Of a stretch of 64,000 nt of DNA, positions 7,670-16,606 are shown piece by piece. Position 1 is the stretch's first letter; the number at the start of each line of letters is the position of its first letter. The notes beneath the pieces are model-generated. The model was not told the origin of the DNA, made no database searches, and worked only from the letters and a program-made list of their open reading frames with translations. Where the stretch lies: the NCBI RefSeq assembly GCF_001617365.1, contig NZ_LVJR01000016.1, positions 1 through 64,000 of the forward strand, in the 5' to 3' direction. The translations under genes were made by a program, and so were the position numbers. The stretch is from Rhodanobacter sp. FW104-R8. GTDB lineage: Bacteria; Pseudomonadota; Gammaproteobacteria; Xanthomonadales; Rhodanobacteraceae.

Positions 7670-8972
7670 GCCGGTTCGCCGCTACGACGTGCTGGTGGTC
7701 GGCGCCGGCCCGGCCGGACTCGCCGCGGCGCGTGCCGCGGCCTCGCACGGCGCACGCGTCGGCTTGGTCGACGCGCAGCCGCGGGCGGGTGGGCAGGTGT
7801 GGCGGCACGATGTCAGGCGGGGCATGCCGGCGATGGCGCGGCGCGCGTTCGCGGCGCTCGCCGCCCCCGGCGTCGACTGGCTGCCCGGCACCCAGGCGGT
7901 GCTGGCGCAGCCGGGCTGGCTGCTGGCCGACGGCCCGCGGGGCGCGCTGCAATTGCATTACCGCGCGCTGGTACTGGCCACCGGCGCGCGCGAACTGCTG
8001 CTGCCGTTTCCCGGCTGGACCCTGCCGGGCGTGACCGGCGCCGGCGGTGCGCAGGCGCTGGCCAAGCAGGGCTGGCCGCTGCGCGGCAAGCGCGTGCTGG
8101 TGGCCGGCAGCGGGCCGTTGCTGCTCGCCGCGGCGGCGACGCTGCGCGCGCACGGTGCGCAGTTGCTCGGCATCCACGAACAGGCGCCGCTGCATGCCTT
8201 GCGCGATTTCGCGTTGCGGCTGCCGCGCTGGCCGGGCAAGGCGCTGCAGGCGCTGGCGTTGCGCACGCGACTGGCTGGCGTGGCCTACCGCGCCGGCAGC
8301 GTGGTGGTCGCGGCGCATGGCGACGACGTGCTGCGCGAAGTCGAGATCGACGGCCCGCGCGGGCGCGCACGCCTCGCCTGCGACCAGCTCGCGGTCGGCT
8401 ACGGGCTGGTGCCCGACACCGGGCTGGCCGAGCTGCTGGGCTGCCGCCTCGAAGCGGCCGGCCGGCACCGACGCGTGGCGGCCGACGCGCTGCTGCGCAC
8501 GAGCGTGGACGGCGTGTTCGCCGCCGGCGAGGCGCTCGGCATCGGCGGCCGCGACTGCGCGCGGATCGAGGGCGCGATGGCCGGCCACGTGGCGGCCGGC
8601 GCCGAAGCGCCCGCGCGGGCGCTGTCGGCACGCCGCCGGCACGCGCGCGCCTTCGCCGGCCTGCTGCACGAAACCTTTGCGCTGGACCCGCGCATCCACG
8701 CGCTGGCCCGGCCGGGCACCCTGGTCTGTCGCTGCGAGGACGTGCCGCTCGGCGCGCTGGCGGACCTGCCCGATGCACGCGACGCCAAGCTCGCCTCGCG
8801 CTGCGGCATGGGCGCCTGCCAGGGCCGCATCTGCGGCACCGCGCTGGCCGAGCTGGGCGTGTGCCGCCCCGAGGCTTCCTCCGACGGCGGCCGCCGGCCG
8901 CCGCTGTTCCCGGTCCGCCTCGCGGCGCTGGCCGAATCCTTCACCCACGACCCGCAAGAGAAACGACCATGA
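7662..8972 (+). CDS. NAD(P)/FAD-dependent oxidoreductase subunit of D-hydroxyproline dehydrogenase
   Basis: A 436-aa pyridine-nucleotide-disulfide-type flavoprotein. An FAD motif (VVGAGPAGLAAARAA) lies near residue 12, and a second dinucleotide-binding motif (VLVAGSGPLLLAAA) near residue 145. A C-terminal BFD-like Fe-S region has cysteines in LVCRCEDV...CGMGACQGRICG. This matches the alpha subunit of heteromeric D-hydroxyproline dehydrogenases (octopine/nopaline oxidase type). It starts 8 bases inside the preceding ferredoxin gene, and its stop overlaps the next ATG. It passes electrons onward, probably toward the respiratory chain. Confidence 0.87.
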   Translation: MTEPVRRYDVLVVGAGPAGLAAARAAASHGARVGLVDAQPRAGGQVWRHDVRRGMPAMARRAFAALAAPGVDWLPGTQAVLAQPGWLLADGPRGALQLHYRALVLATGARELLLPFPGWTLPGVTGAGGAQALAKQGWPLRGKRVLVAGSGPLLLAAAATLRAHGAQLLGIHEQAPLHALRDFALRLPRWPGKALQALALRTRLAGVAYRAGSVVVAAHGDDVLREVEIDGPRGRARLACDQLAVGYGLVPDTGLAELLGCRLEAAGRHRRVAADALLRTSVDGVFAAGEALGIGGRDCARIEGAMAGHVAAGAEAPARALSARRRHARAFAGLLHETFALDPRIHALARPGTLVCRCEDVPLGALADLPDARDAKLASRCGMGACQGRICGTALAELGVCRPEASSDGGRRPPLFPVRLAALAESFTHDPQEKRP

Positions 8973-9874
8973 GCCATGCCACTTTCTGGAAGGGCGTCCT
9001 GCCCGCGATCACCACGCCGTTCAAGGCCGACGGCAGCGTCGACCACGAGTTCCTTGCCAGGCACGCCAAGCAGCTGGTCGATGCCGGCTGCACGGCGATC
9101 GTGCCGCTGGGCTCGCTCGGCGAGGCCGCCACGCTGGGTTTCGACGAGAAGCTGGCGATCATCGAGACGCTGGTGCAGGCGGTCGGCCAGCGCGTGCCGG
9201 TGGTGCCGGGCATCGCCTCGCTGTCCACCGCCGAGGCGGTGAAGCTGGCGCGGGCTGCCAAGGCGGCGGGGGCCGGCGGCCTGATGGTGCTGCCGGTCTA
9301 CGTCTACAGCTCCGACTGGCACGAGGCCGCCGCCCATGCCCGCGCGGTGCTCGGCGCCACCGACCTGCCGTGCATGCTCTACAACAACCCGGTGGCCTAC
9401 CGCACCGACATCCTGCCGGCGCAGATCGCGCAGATGGCGGGTGAATTCCCGAACCTGCAGGCGGTCAAGGAGTCCTCCGGCGAGATCCGCCGCTTCGCCG
9501 CGATCAAGGAACTGCTGGGCGACCGCCTGGTGCTGCTGGTCGGCATGGACGACGCCATCGTCGAGGGCCTGGCCATGGGCGCCGAGGGTTGGGTCGCCGG
9601 CCTGGTCAACGCCTACCCGGCCGAGTCGGTGAAGCTGTTCGAGCTGGCCCGCGACGGCGGCTACCGGGCCGCGGCCGGGCTGTACCACTGGTTCCTGCCG
9701 CTGCTGCGGCTGGACACCGTGCCGAAGTTCGTGCAGCTGATCAAGCTGGTGCAGGCCAAGGTCGGCATGGGCAGCGAGGCCGTGCGCGCGCCGCGCCTGG
9801 TGGTCGAGGGCGCCGAGCGCGAGGCGGCGCTGAAGGTGATCGACCGCGCCATCGCCACCCGGCTGGCGCCGTGA
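8969..9874 (+). CDS. lhpC: 1-pyrroline-4-hydroxy-2-carboxylate deaminase (DapA family)
   Basis: Class I aldolase-fold enzyme of the dihydrodipicolinate synthase family, 301 aa. The Schiff-base Lys167 sits in AVKESSGE, and the catalytic Tyr is in the YNNPVAYR segment. In hydroxyproline pathways this family converts 1-pyrroline-4-hydroxy-2-carboxylate to 2-oxoglutarate semialdehyde and ammonia. That role, rather than lysine synthesis, is assigned from its position right after the dehydrogenase subunits (ATGA overlap) and before a semialdehyde dehydrogenase. A perfect 30-bp palindrome follows it. Confidence 0.9.
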   Translation: MSHATFWKGVLPAITTPFKADGSVDHEFLARHAKQLVDAGCTAIVPLGSLGEAATLGFDEKLAIIETLVQAVGQRVPVVPGIASLSTAEAVKLARAAKAAGAGGLMVLPVYVYSSDWHEAAAHARAVLGATDLPCMLYNNPVAYRTDILPAQIAQMAGEFPNLQAVKESSGEIRRFAAIKELLGDRLVLLVGMDDAIVEGLAMGAEGWVAGLVNAYPAESVKLFELARDGGYRAAAGLYHWFLPLLRLDTVPKFVQLIKLVQAKVGMGSEAVRAPRLVVEGAEREAALKVIDRAIATRLAP

Positions 9875-9879
9875 GTCGA

Positions 9880-9909
9880 GGCACCTCTCCCGCGCGCGGG
9901 AGAGGTGCC
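9880..9909. repeat. Perfect 30-bp palindrome inside the operon
   Basis: The 15-base arms 9880-9894 and 9895-9909 are exact reverse complements (GGCACCTCTCCCGCG and its complement). The palindrome starts 6 bases after the deaminase stop and ends 28 bases before the next ATG. A similar CTCTCCC/GGGAGAG palindrome occurs near 51,060. It may partly terminate transcription or stabilise the upstream mRNA segment. Confidence 0.6.
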
Positions 9910-9937
9910 GATCCCCTCAAGTCCCGAGGTATCCGCC

Positions 9938-11536
9938 ATGAACGATGCACTCCAACCCGTCCTGCTGGCCGGCGCCTGGCAGCCCAGCCGCGAGCCGACG
10001 GGCAGCTTCCGTGCCGCCGACCCCGCCACCGGCGCGGCGATCGGCCCGGCCTTCCCGGTCAGCGGCGGCAGCGATGTCGAGGCCGCCGTCGCCGCGGCCA
10101 GCGCTGTCGCCGCCGAGCTGGCTGCGGCGCCGGCCGAACGGATCGCCGCGTTCCTGGAGGCCTACGCCGACGCGCTCGACGCCGATGCCGACACCCTGGT
10201 TGCGCTGGCGCACGCCGAGACCGCGCTGCCGGCGCCGACCCGGCTGCGCGGCAACGAGCTGCCGCGCGCCAGTGGCCAGCTGCGCCAGGCGGCGAAGGCG
10301 GTGCGCGGCTACGCGTGGACGCATCCGGTGATCGACACTGCTGCCGGCCTGCGCTCGCATCTGGCGCCGCTGTCCAAACCGGTGCTGGTGTTCGGCCCCA
10401 ACAACTTCCCGTTCGCCTTCAACGCGGTCGCCGGCAGCGACTTCGCCTCGGCGATCGCCGCGCGCAACCCGGTGATCGCCAAGGCGCACCCGCTGCATCC
10501 GGCGACCAGCCAGCGCTTGGCGCAGCTGGCGCACCAGGCGTTGCGCGACAGCGGCCTGCCGGCCGCGGCGGTGCAGTTGCTGTACCACTTCGACCACGGC
10601 ATCGGGCTGCGGCTGGCCGGCGACGCGCGGCTAGGCGCGATCGGCTTCACCGGCAGCCGCGCCGGCGGGTTGGCGCTGAAGGCGGCCGCCGACGCGGCGG
10701 GCGTGCCGTGCTATGCCGAACTGTCCAGCGTCAACCCGGTGTTCCTGCTGCCCGGCGCGCTGGCCGAGCGCGGCGCGGCGCTGGCGCAGGAGTTCTTCGC
10801 CTCGTGCACGCTGGGCAGCGGCCAGTTCTGCACCAACCCCGGCGTGCTGGTGGTGCCGCACGGCGCCGACGGCGACGCCTTCGCCGCCGCGGCCGCCGCG
10901 CACTTCGCCGCGGCCGCGCCGATGGTGCTGTTCTCGGCGGGCGGCGTGGAGCACGTCGCGCGCGGCGTGGACACGCTGCGCCTGGCTGGCGCCCAGGTGC
11001 TGGCGACGGCGCCGACCGACGGGCAGGGCGGCTTCCGCTATCCGCCCACGCTGCTGGCGGTGGACGCGGCGGACTTCCTGGCGCGTCCGCGCGAGCTGCA
11101 GACCGAGGCGTTCGGCCCGGTCGGCCTGCTGGTGCGCACGGCCGATGCCGGCGCGATGCTCGCGGTGGCGCGCGCGCTCGAAGGCAACCTCACCGGCACG
11201 CTGTACCGCGCCGCCGACGGTTCCGACGACGCGGCGTGGCGGGCGATCGCGCCGGTGCTGCGCGCCCGCGTCGGTCGCCTGATCAACAGCAAGATGCCGA
11301 CCGGCGTGGCGGTCAGCCCCGCGCAGAACCACGGCGGGCCGTTCCCGAGCACCAGCCACCCCGGCTTCACCGCGGTCGGCATGCCGGCGGCGATCCGCCG
11401 CTTCGCCGCGCTGCACAGCTACGACGGCGTGCCCGACGCGCTGCTGCCGGTGGAACTGCGCGACGCCAACCCGGGCGGCGTGCCGCGCCTGCTCGACGGG
11501 CAGTGGACCGTCGCCGACGTGGCCGCACGGGCATGA
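9938..11536 (+). CDS. 2-oxoglutarate semialdehyde (2,5-dioxovalerate) dehydrogenase
   Basis: NAD(P)-dependent aldehyde dehydrogenase, 532 aa, completing hydroxyproline breakdown to 2-oxoglutarate. The catalytic Cys298 is in GSGQFCTNPG and the general base Glu261 in CYAELSSVNP. The cofactor-fold segment VLVFGPNNFPFAF and the ETALPAPTRLRGNE region typify the KGSADH type III group. ATG 9938 is chosen because a GAGG-like ribosome-binding site precedes it and the extra N-terminal residues of a start at 9905 would lie in the palindrome. The peptidase gene starts inside its stop codon. Confidence 0.9.
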   Translation: MNDALQPVLLAGAWQPSREPTGSFRAADPATGAAIGPAFPVSGGSDVEAAVAAASAVAAELAAAPAERIAAFLEAYADALDADADTLVALAHAETALPAPTRLRGNELPRASGQLRQAAKAVRGYAWTHPVIDTAAGLRSHLAPLSKPVLVFGPNNFPFAFNAVAGSDFASAIAARNPVIAKAHPLHPATSQRLAQLAHQALRDSGLPAAAVQLLYHFDHGIGLRLAGDARLGAIGFTGSRAGGLALKAAADAAGVPCYAELSSVNPVFLLPGALAERGAALAQEFFASCTLGSGQFCTNPGVLVVPHGADGDAFAAAAAAHFAAAAPMVLFSAGGVEHVARGVDTLRLAGAQVLATAPTDGQGGFRYPPTLLAVDAADFLARPRELQTEAFGPVGLLVRTADAGAMLAVARALEGNLTGTLYRAADGSDDAAWRAIAPVLRARVGRLINSKMPTGVAVSPAQNHGGPFPSTSHPGFTAVGMPAAIRRFAALHSYDGVPDALLPVELRDANPGGVPRLLDGQWTVADVAARA

Positions 11537-12735
11537 GCGCGCAGATCGGCCAGCTCGGCCTCGCCGAGGCGCAGGCGCAGCTGCAGCCGTGGGCGCGGCG
11601 CGCGCCGGCCATTGCCGGGGCGGAGTACCAGCAGCGGATCGAGCAAGCCCGCGCGCTGATGCGCACGCTGGGCGTGGATGCGCTGCTGGTCAACGCCGGT
11701 ACCTCGCTGCGCTACTTCGCCGGCGTGCCGTGGGGCGCCAGCGAACGGCTGGTGGCGCTGCTGCTCACCGCCGCGGGCGATCCGCTGCTGGTGTGCCCGG
11801 CGTTCGAGGAAGGCTCGCTCGACGCGGTGCTGAAGATCCCGGCGCGCAAGCGCCTGTGGCAAGAACACGAGGACCCATACGCGCTGGTCGCGCAGGCGAT
11901 GGCCGAGCGCGGCGCGCGCACGCTGGCGCTGGACCCCGCCGCGGCGTTCGCGCTGCATACCGGGCTGTGCGCGCACCTGGACCCGCGCGCCATCGTCGAC
12001 GCCGCGCCGGTGATCGACGGCTGCCGCCGGTGCAAGTCGCCGGCCGAGCTGGCGCTGATGCAGCAGGCCTGCGACATGACCCTGCAGGTGCAGCGCCTGG
12101 CCGCCGGCATCGCCCGCGAGGGCCTGGGCACCGACGAGCTGGTGCGCTTCATCGACCAGGCGCACCGCGCGCTGGGCGCCGACCACGGCTCCACCTTCTG
12201 CATCGTGCAGTACGGCCATGCCACCGCGTTCCCGCACGGCATCCCCGGCGTGCAGCAACTGCGCGAAGGCGAGCTGGTGCTGATCGACACCGGCTGCACG
12301 GTGCAGGGCTACCACTCCGACATTACCCGCAGCTGGATCTTCGGCACGCCCGACGACGAGCAGCGCCGCATCTGGGATCTGGAACAGGCCGCGCAGGCTG
12401 CCGCGTTTGCCGCGGTGCGCCCGGGCGTGGCCTGCGAAGAGGTGGACGCCGCCGCGCGCAAGGTGCTGGAGGCGGCCGGGCTGGGCCCGGACTACCGCCT
12501 GCCGGGACTGCCGCACCGCACCGGCCACGGCTGCGGCCTGGCGATCCACGAGGCGCCGTACCTGGTGCGCGGCAACCGCATCGCGCTGCAGCCGGGCATG
12601 TGCGCCAGCAACGAGCCGATGATCGTATTGCCGGGCAAGTTCGGCGTGCGGCTCGAAGACCACTTCCACGTCACCGCGGACGGCGCGCAGTGGTTCACGC
12701 CGCCGTCGCCGTCGATCGACCGGCCGTTCGCGTGA
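11533..12735 (+). CDS. M24-family peptidase (Xaa-Pro aminopeptidase/prolidase-like)
   Basis: Pita-bread-fold metallopeptidase, 400 aa: a creatinase-like N-terminal domain (about residues 30-160) and a C-terminal catalytic domain. Metal ligands are visible as VLIDTGCTV and HSDITRS (two Asp), GLPHRTGHGCGL (His), SNEPMIV (Glu) and VRLEDHF (Glu). M24 enzymes cleave bonds next to proline. Translational coupling to the hydroxyproline genes (ATGA overlap) suggests it frees Hyp or Pro from short collagen-type peptides in the cytoplasm. The precise bond cleaved (Xaa-Pro aminopeptidase or dipeptidase) cannot be decided from sequence alone. Confidence 0.85.
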   Translation: MSAQIGQLGLAEAQAQLQPWARRAPAIAGAEYQQRIEQARALMRTLGVDALLVNAGTSLRYFAGVPWGASERLVALLLTAAGDPLLVCPAFEEGSLDAVLKIPARKRLWQEHEDPYALVAQAMAERGARTLALDPAAAFALHTGLCAHLDPRAIVDAAPVIDGCRRCKSPAELALMQQACDMTLQVQRLAAGIAREGLGTDELVRFIDQAHRALGADHGSTFCIVQYGHATAFPHGIPGVQQLREGELVLIDTGCTVQGYHSDITRSWIFGTPDDEQRRIWDLEQAAQAAAFAAVRPGVACEEVDAAARKVLEAAGLGPDYRLPGLPHRTGHGCGLAIHEAPYLVRGNRIALQPGMCASNEPMIVLPGKFGVRLEDHFHVTADGAQWFTPPSPSIDRPFA

Positions 12736-12799
12736 CGGCCGGGGCATGGCGCTTTCCGCGTGGTTCCGTTCGCCACGATCCTGCCGGAGGGATCGCGTG

Positions 12800-14620
12800 A
12801 TGCCGTTCCGTCCGCTCGCACTTGCCGTCGGCCTGCTCGCTGCCGTGCTCCTCGCCGCTTGCCAGCAGGTCGCACCTCCCGTGACGGGGGCATCGGCGAC
12901 CGCTGCGCCCGCGCAAGACGATGCCGCCGCGCGCTTCAAGGCGTTGTATGAGCGCGAATGGCACTGGCGCCAGGCCCAGTTCGCCGGTGCCGACACCGAG
13001 GACAGCCAGGGCACGCCGGCCGACCACCTGCCGAAGGTCGATCCGGCCAGCCAGCAGCAGCGCACCGCCTACTGGCAGCAGGTGATGGCGGAGCTGGACG
13101 CGATCGCGCCGGCGCAGCTGCCGCCGGCGGAGCAGGTCAACTACCTGGTCTACCGCCAGCAGATCGCGGTGCTGCTGGAGCGGCAGCGCTTCCGCGCCTG
13201 GGAGATGCCGTTCAACAGCGACAGCGCGTTCTGGAGCAACCTCGGCTTCACCGCGCGCGGCAGCTTCCACAGCGACGACGACTACCGGCGCTACCTCGGC
13301 CAGCTGGCCGACATCCCGCGCTATTTCGACGAGCAGATCGCCAACATGCGCGCCGGCCTGGCGCGCGGCTTCAGCCAGCCGCGGGTGACGCTGCAGGGGC
13401 GCGACCGGTCGATCGCCGAGGTCGCCGACGCCGCGGGCGAGGCGAACCTGTTCTACACGCCGTTCCGGCACCTGCCGGCGACCATCCCCGCGGCGCGGCA
13501 GGCCGAGCTGCGCAAGCAGGCGCTGGCGGCCATCTCGTCCAGCGTGGCGCCGGCCTACGCGAAGCTGCTGGCGTTCATGCGCGGGGAATACCTGGCCCGC
13601 ACGCGCACCACGCTGGCCGCCGAGGCGCTGCCGGACGGCGCGGCCTACTACCGCGCGCAGATCCGCGAATACACCACGCTCGACCAGGACCCGCAGCGGA
13701 TCCATGAGCTCGGCCTCGCGGAAGTGGCGCGCCTGCGCCGGGCGATGGACCAGGCCATCGCCGACAGCGGCTTCAAGGCGCCACCGGGTGAGTCGACCTT
13801 CCCGGCGTTCCTGCATTTCCTGCGCACCGATCCGCGCTTCTACCCGAAGAGCGCGCAGGAGCTGCTGAAGGACGCCGCCTGGATCGCCAAGCGCGTGGAC
13901 GGGAAGATCGGCGACTACATCGGGCGGCTGCCGCGCCGCCGCTTCGCGATCGAGCCGGTGCCGGCCGACCTGGCGCCGTTCTACACCGGCGGCCGCGGCG
14001 GCCCTGGCCTCTACCTGGTCAACACCTGGAACCTGCCGTCGCGCCCGCTGTATGTGCTGCCGGCGCTGACCCTGCACGAGTCGGCGCCCGGCCACGCGCT
14101 GCAGATGCCGCTCGCCGCCGAGGACGCCACGCTGCCCGACTTCCGCCGCTACACCTACATCTCCGCCTACGGCGAGGGCTGGGCGTTGTATGCGGAATAC
14201 CTGGGGCAGGAGATGGGCATGTACGACACGCCCTACGAGCGCTTCGGCTACCTCACCTACCAGGTCTGGCGCGCCAGCCGGCTGGTCATCGACACCGGCA
14301 TCCACCACGCCGGCTGGACGCGCGAGCAGGCCATTGCCTACCTGCGCGACAACACCGCGCTGAGCGAGCACGAGATCACCACCGAGGTGGACCGCTACAT
14401 CAGCTGGCCTGGCCAGGCGCTGTCGTACTACCTCGGCGAGCTGAAAATCATCGAGCTGCGCCGTAAGGCCGAGGCGGCGTTGGGAGGGAAGTTCGACCTG
14501 CGCGCCTTCCACGACGCGGTGCTGCAGACCGGCTCGGTGCCGCTGCCGCTGCTGGAGGCGCAGATCGACCGCTTCATCGCGGGCGGCGGCAAGTCGCCGT
14601 GGGCGGGCGCGGCCGAATGA
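12800..14620 (+). CDS. DUF885-family lipoprotein hydrolase
   Basis: A 606-aa protein with a lipoprotein signal peptide: basic start, hydrophobic stretch and lipobox LAAC at Cys21, so it is anchored in the envelope. The DUF885 domain carries the hallmark HESAPGHALQ, a zinc-site-like HExxPGH motif, plus YGEGWALYAE. Family members are thought to be metallo-dipeptidases or carboxypeptidases. ATG 12800 has a GGAGG ribosome-binding site 9 bases upstream; GTG 12797 is an alternative. Its position after the M24 peptidase suggests extracytoplasmic trimming of proline- or hydroxyproline-rich peptides; this is inference. Confidence 0.85.
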   Translation: MPFRPLALAVGLLAAVLLAACQQVAPPVTGASATAAPAQDDAAARFKALYEREWHWRQAQFAGADTEDSQGTPADHLPKVDPASQQQRTAYWQQVMAELDAIAPAQLPPAEQVNYLVYRQQIAVLLERQRFRAWEMPFNSDSAFWSNLGFTARGSFHSDDDYRRYLGQLADIPRYFDEQIANMRAGLARGFSQPRVTLQGRDRSIAEVADAAGEANLFYTPFRHLPATIPAARQAELRKQALAAISSSVAPAYAKLLAFMRGEYLARTRTTLAAEALPDGAAYYRAQIREYTTLDQDPQRIHELGLAEVARLRRAMDQAIADSGFKAPPGESTFPAFLHFLRTDPRFYPKSAQELLKDAAWIAKRVDGKIGDYIGRLPRRRFAIEPVPADLAPFYTGGRGGPGLYLVNTWNLPSRPLYVLPALTLHESAPGHALQMPLAAEDATLPDFRRYTYISAYGEGWALYAEYLGQEMGMYDTPYERFGYLTYQVWRASRLVIDTGIHHAGWTREQAIAYLRDNTALSEHEITTEVDRYISWPGQALSYYLGELKIIELRRKAEAALGGKFDLRAFHDAVLQTGSVPLPLLEAQIDRFIAGGGKSPWAGAAE

Positions 14621-14693
14621 TCCGGCCGCGCGCCCGCCATCCGTACATCGCGCGCCGCGGGGGCGGCGCGTTCGTTTCCACCGGGGGAAATGC

Positions 14694-16265
14694 ATGGCCG
14701 CACAAGGCAAGTTCCACAAGAGTCTGAGTCTGGTCGACCTGACCTTCATCGGGCTCGGCTCGATCTTCGGCTCGGGCTGGCTGTTCGCCGCCAGCCACGT
14801 GGCGGGGATCGCCGGGCCGGCCGGCATTCTGTCCTGGATGATCGGCGGCGTCGCGGTGCTGCTGCTGGGGCTGGTGTATTGCGAGCTGGGCGCGGCGCTG
14901 CCGCGCGCCGGCGGGGTGGTGCGCTATCCGGAGTATTCGCACGGCGCGCTGCTGGGTTCGCTGATGGGTTTCATCACCCTGATCGCGTTCTCCAGCCTGA
15001 TCGCGATCGAGGTCGAGGCCTGCCGCCAGTACGCCGCGGCGTGGTTCCCGTCGCTGAGCCTGCCGGGCAGCACGCATCCGAGCCTGGCCGGCTGGCTGCT
15101 GCAGTTCGCGCTGCTGGTGCTGTTCTTCCTGCTCAACTACTTCAGCGTGAAGTCGTTCGCGCTGGCCAACAACATCATCAGCGTGTTCAAGTTCGTGGTG
15201 CCGGTGCTGGTGATCGTGCTGCTGCTGGCGCACTTCAACCCAGGCAACCTGCACCAGCACGGCTTCGCGCCGTTCGGCGCGGCGGGCGTGGAGGCGGCGA
15301 TCGCGGCCGGCGGCATCATCTTCGCCTACCTCGGGCTGACCCCGATCGTGGCGGTGGCCAGCGAGGTGCGCGAGCCGCAGCGCACGATCCCGATCGCGCT
15401 GATCCTGTCGGTGGCGCTGTCCACGGTGATCTACGTGCTGCTGCAGCTGGCCTTCCTCGGCGGCATCCCGGCCGGGCGGCTGGCGGGTGGCTGGGGCGGC
15501 ATCGAGCAAGTCTTCGCGCTGCCCTACCGCGACATCGCGCTGGCGCTGGGCATGGGCTGGCTGGCGACGCTGGTGGTCAGCGACGCGGTGGTCTCGCCCA
15601 GCGGCACCGGCAACATCTACATGAACGCCACCCCGCGCGTGGCCTACGGCTGGGCGCGCAGCGGCGGTTTCCTGCCGGTGCTGGCCCGGGTCGACGCGAA
15701 GTCCGGCATCCCGCGTCCGGCGCTGTGGCTGAGCCTCGCGCTGTCGGTGTTCTGGACGCTGCCGTTCCCGTCGTGGGAAACCCTGATCAACGTGGTCTCC
15801 GCCGCGCTGGTGCTGAGCTACGCGGTGGCGCCGGTCACCGTGGCGGCGCTGCGGCGCAGCGCGCCGGCGCTGGCGCGGCCGTTCCGGGTCAGCGCGTTCG
15901 GGCTGCTGGGGCCGCTGTCGTTCGTGGTCGCCGCACTGATCGTGTACTGGTCCACCTGGCGGACGCTGTCGTGGCTGCTGGGGCTGCAGGTGCTGATCTT
16001 CGCGGCCTACGTGCTGTACCGCCTGCCGTCGAAGGCTGCGCGACCGCGCCTGCGGCGCCAGGTGCAGGGCTCGCTGTGGCTGATCGGGTTCTACGTGCTG
16101 GTGCTGGGCATGTCCTGGCTGGGCAGCTTCGGCGGCATCGGCGCGATCCCGCAGCCGTGGGATTCGCTGGCGATGGCCCTGCTCGCCCTGCTCGTCTACC
16201 ACTGGGGCGCGCGCACCGGCCTGCGCAGCGACGAGCTGGAGCTGGAGGAAGACGATGGCGAGTGA
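14694..16265 (+). CDS. APC-family amino acid permease
   Basis: A 523-aa integral membrane protein with about 12-14 hydrophobic helices. The APC signature near helix 1 reads FIGLGSIFGSGWLFA, with the unwound GSG ligand-binding stretch, and SVFKFVVPVLVIV lies mid-protein. It ends in an acidic tail (ELELEEDDGE). It is probably a proton-coupled amino acid importer; the preceding genes make proline, hydroxyproline or small peptides good substrate candidates. The gene is separated from the DUF885 gene by 73 bp, so it may be in the same operon. No promoter is obvious in that gap. Confidence 0.8.
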   Translation: MAAQGKFHKSLSLVDLTFIGLGSIFGSGWLFAASHVAGIAGPAGILSWMIGGVAVLLLGLVYCELGAALPRAGGVVRYPEYSHGALLGSLMGFITLIAFSSLIAIEVEACRQYAAAWFPSLSLPGSTHPSLAGWLLQFALLVLFFLLNYFSVKSFALANNIISVFKFVVPVLVIVLLLAHFNPGNLHQHGFAPFGAAGVEAAIAAGGIIFAYLGLTPIVAVASEVREPQRTIPIALILSVALSTVIYVLLQLAFLGGIPAGRLAGGWGGIEQVFALPYRDIALALGMGWLATLVVSDAVVSPSGTGNIYMNATPRVAYGWARSGGFLPVLARVDAKSGIPRPALWLSLALSVFWTLPFPSWETLINVVSAALVLSYAVAPVTVAALRRSAPALARPFRVSAFGLLGPLSFVVAALIVYWSTWRTLSWLLGLQVLIFAAYVLYRLPSKAARPRLRRQVQGSLWLIGFYVLVLGMSWLGSFGGIGAIPQPWDSLAMALLALLVYHWGARTGLRSDELELEEDDGE

Positions 16266-16355
16266 AGCGGCGAGACCAATGCAACGGGCATCGCAGGCTT
16301 TGAGCTGAAGTACAACGGCCGAGCAGTGCACGCGCCCGGCAGGCGCGATGCGCGT

Positions 16356-16574
16356 TCAACGCGCGGCGCGCCGGCGTTGCCGCGAGTAGAACACCAGGCC
16401 GGTGCCGACCAGCAGCGCGCAGCCGCCCGCCACCTTGCCCAGGAACAGCACGGGATCGCCGCCGCCGGGCGGGATCAGCGAGGTGACGATGGCCAGGGCG
16501 ACGAAGCCGAAGCCGGACGGCCCTGCCGGCCAGGCGATGGCCTTGCCGCGCCGTGCACGCGCCCGGCGCCTACC
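16356..16574 (-). pseudogene. Start-less small membrane-protein reading frame
   Basis: On the - strand a 72-codon open frame ends at 16356. It encodes two hydrophobic segments (GFVALAIVTSLI and LFLGKVAGGCALLVGTGLVF) with a basic tail, and looks like a small inner-membrane protein. No ATG, GTG or TTG precedes the first segment: an in-frame TAG lies at 16577-16575, and the only start-like GTG nearby is in another frame. It may be a frameshifted relic or use an unusual start. I do not recognise a family. Confidence 0.3.
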
Positions 16575-16606
16575 CTAGGCGCACGTCCACAGCGCGGAGG
16601 CAGGCC

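Noticed and set aside
8969-9874. Lysine-pathway dihydrodipicolinate synthase (dapA)
   Set aside because: The fold is the same, but position inside the hydroxyproline operon favours the pyrroline-hydroxycarboxylate deaminase.
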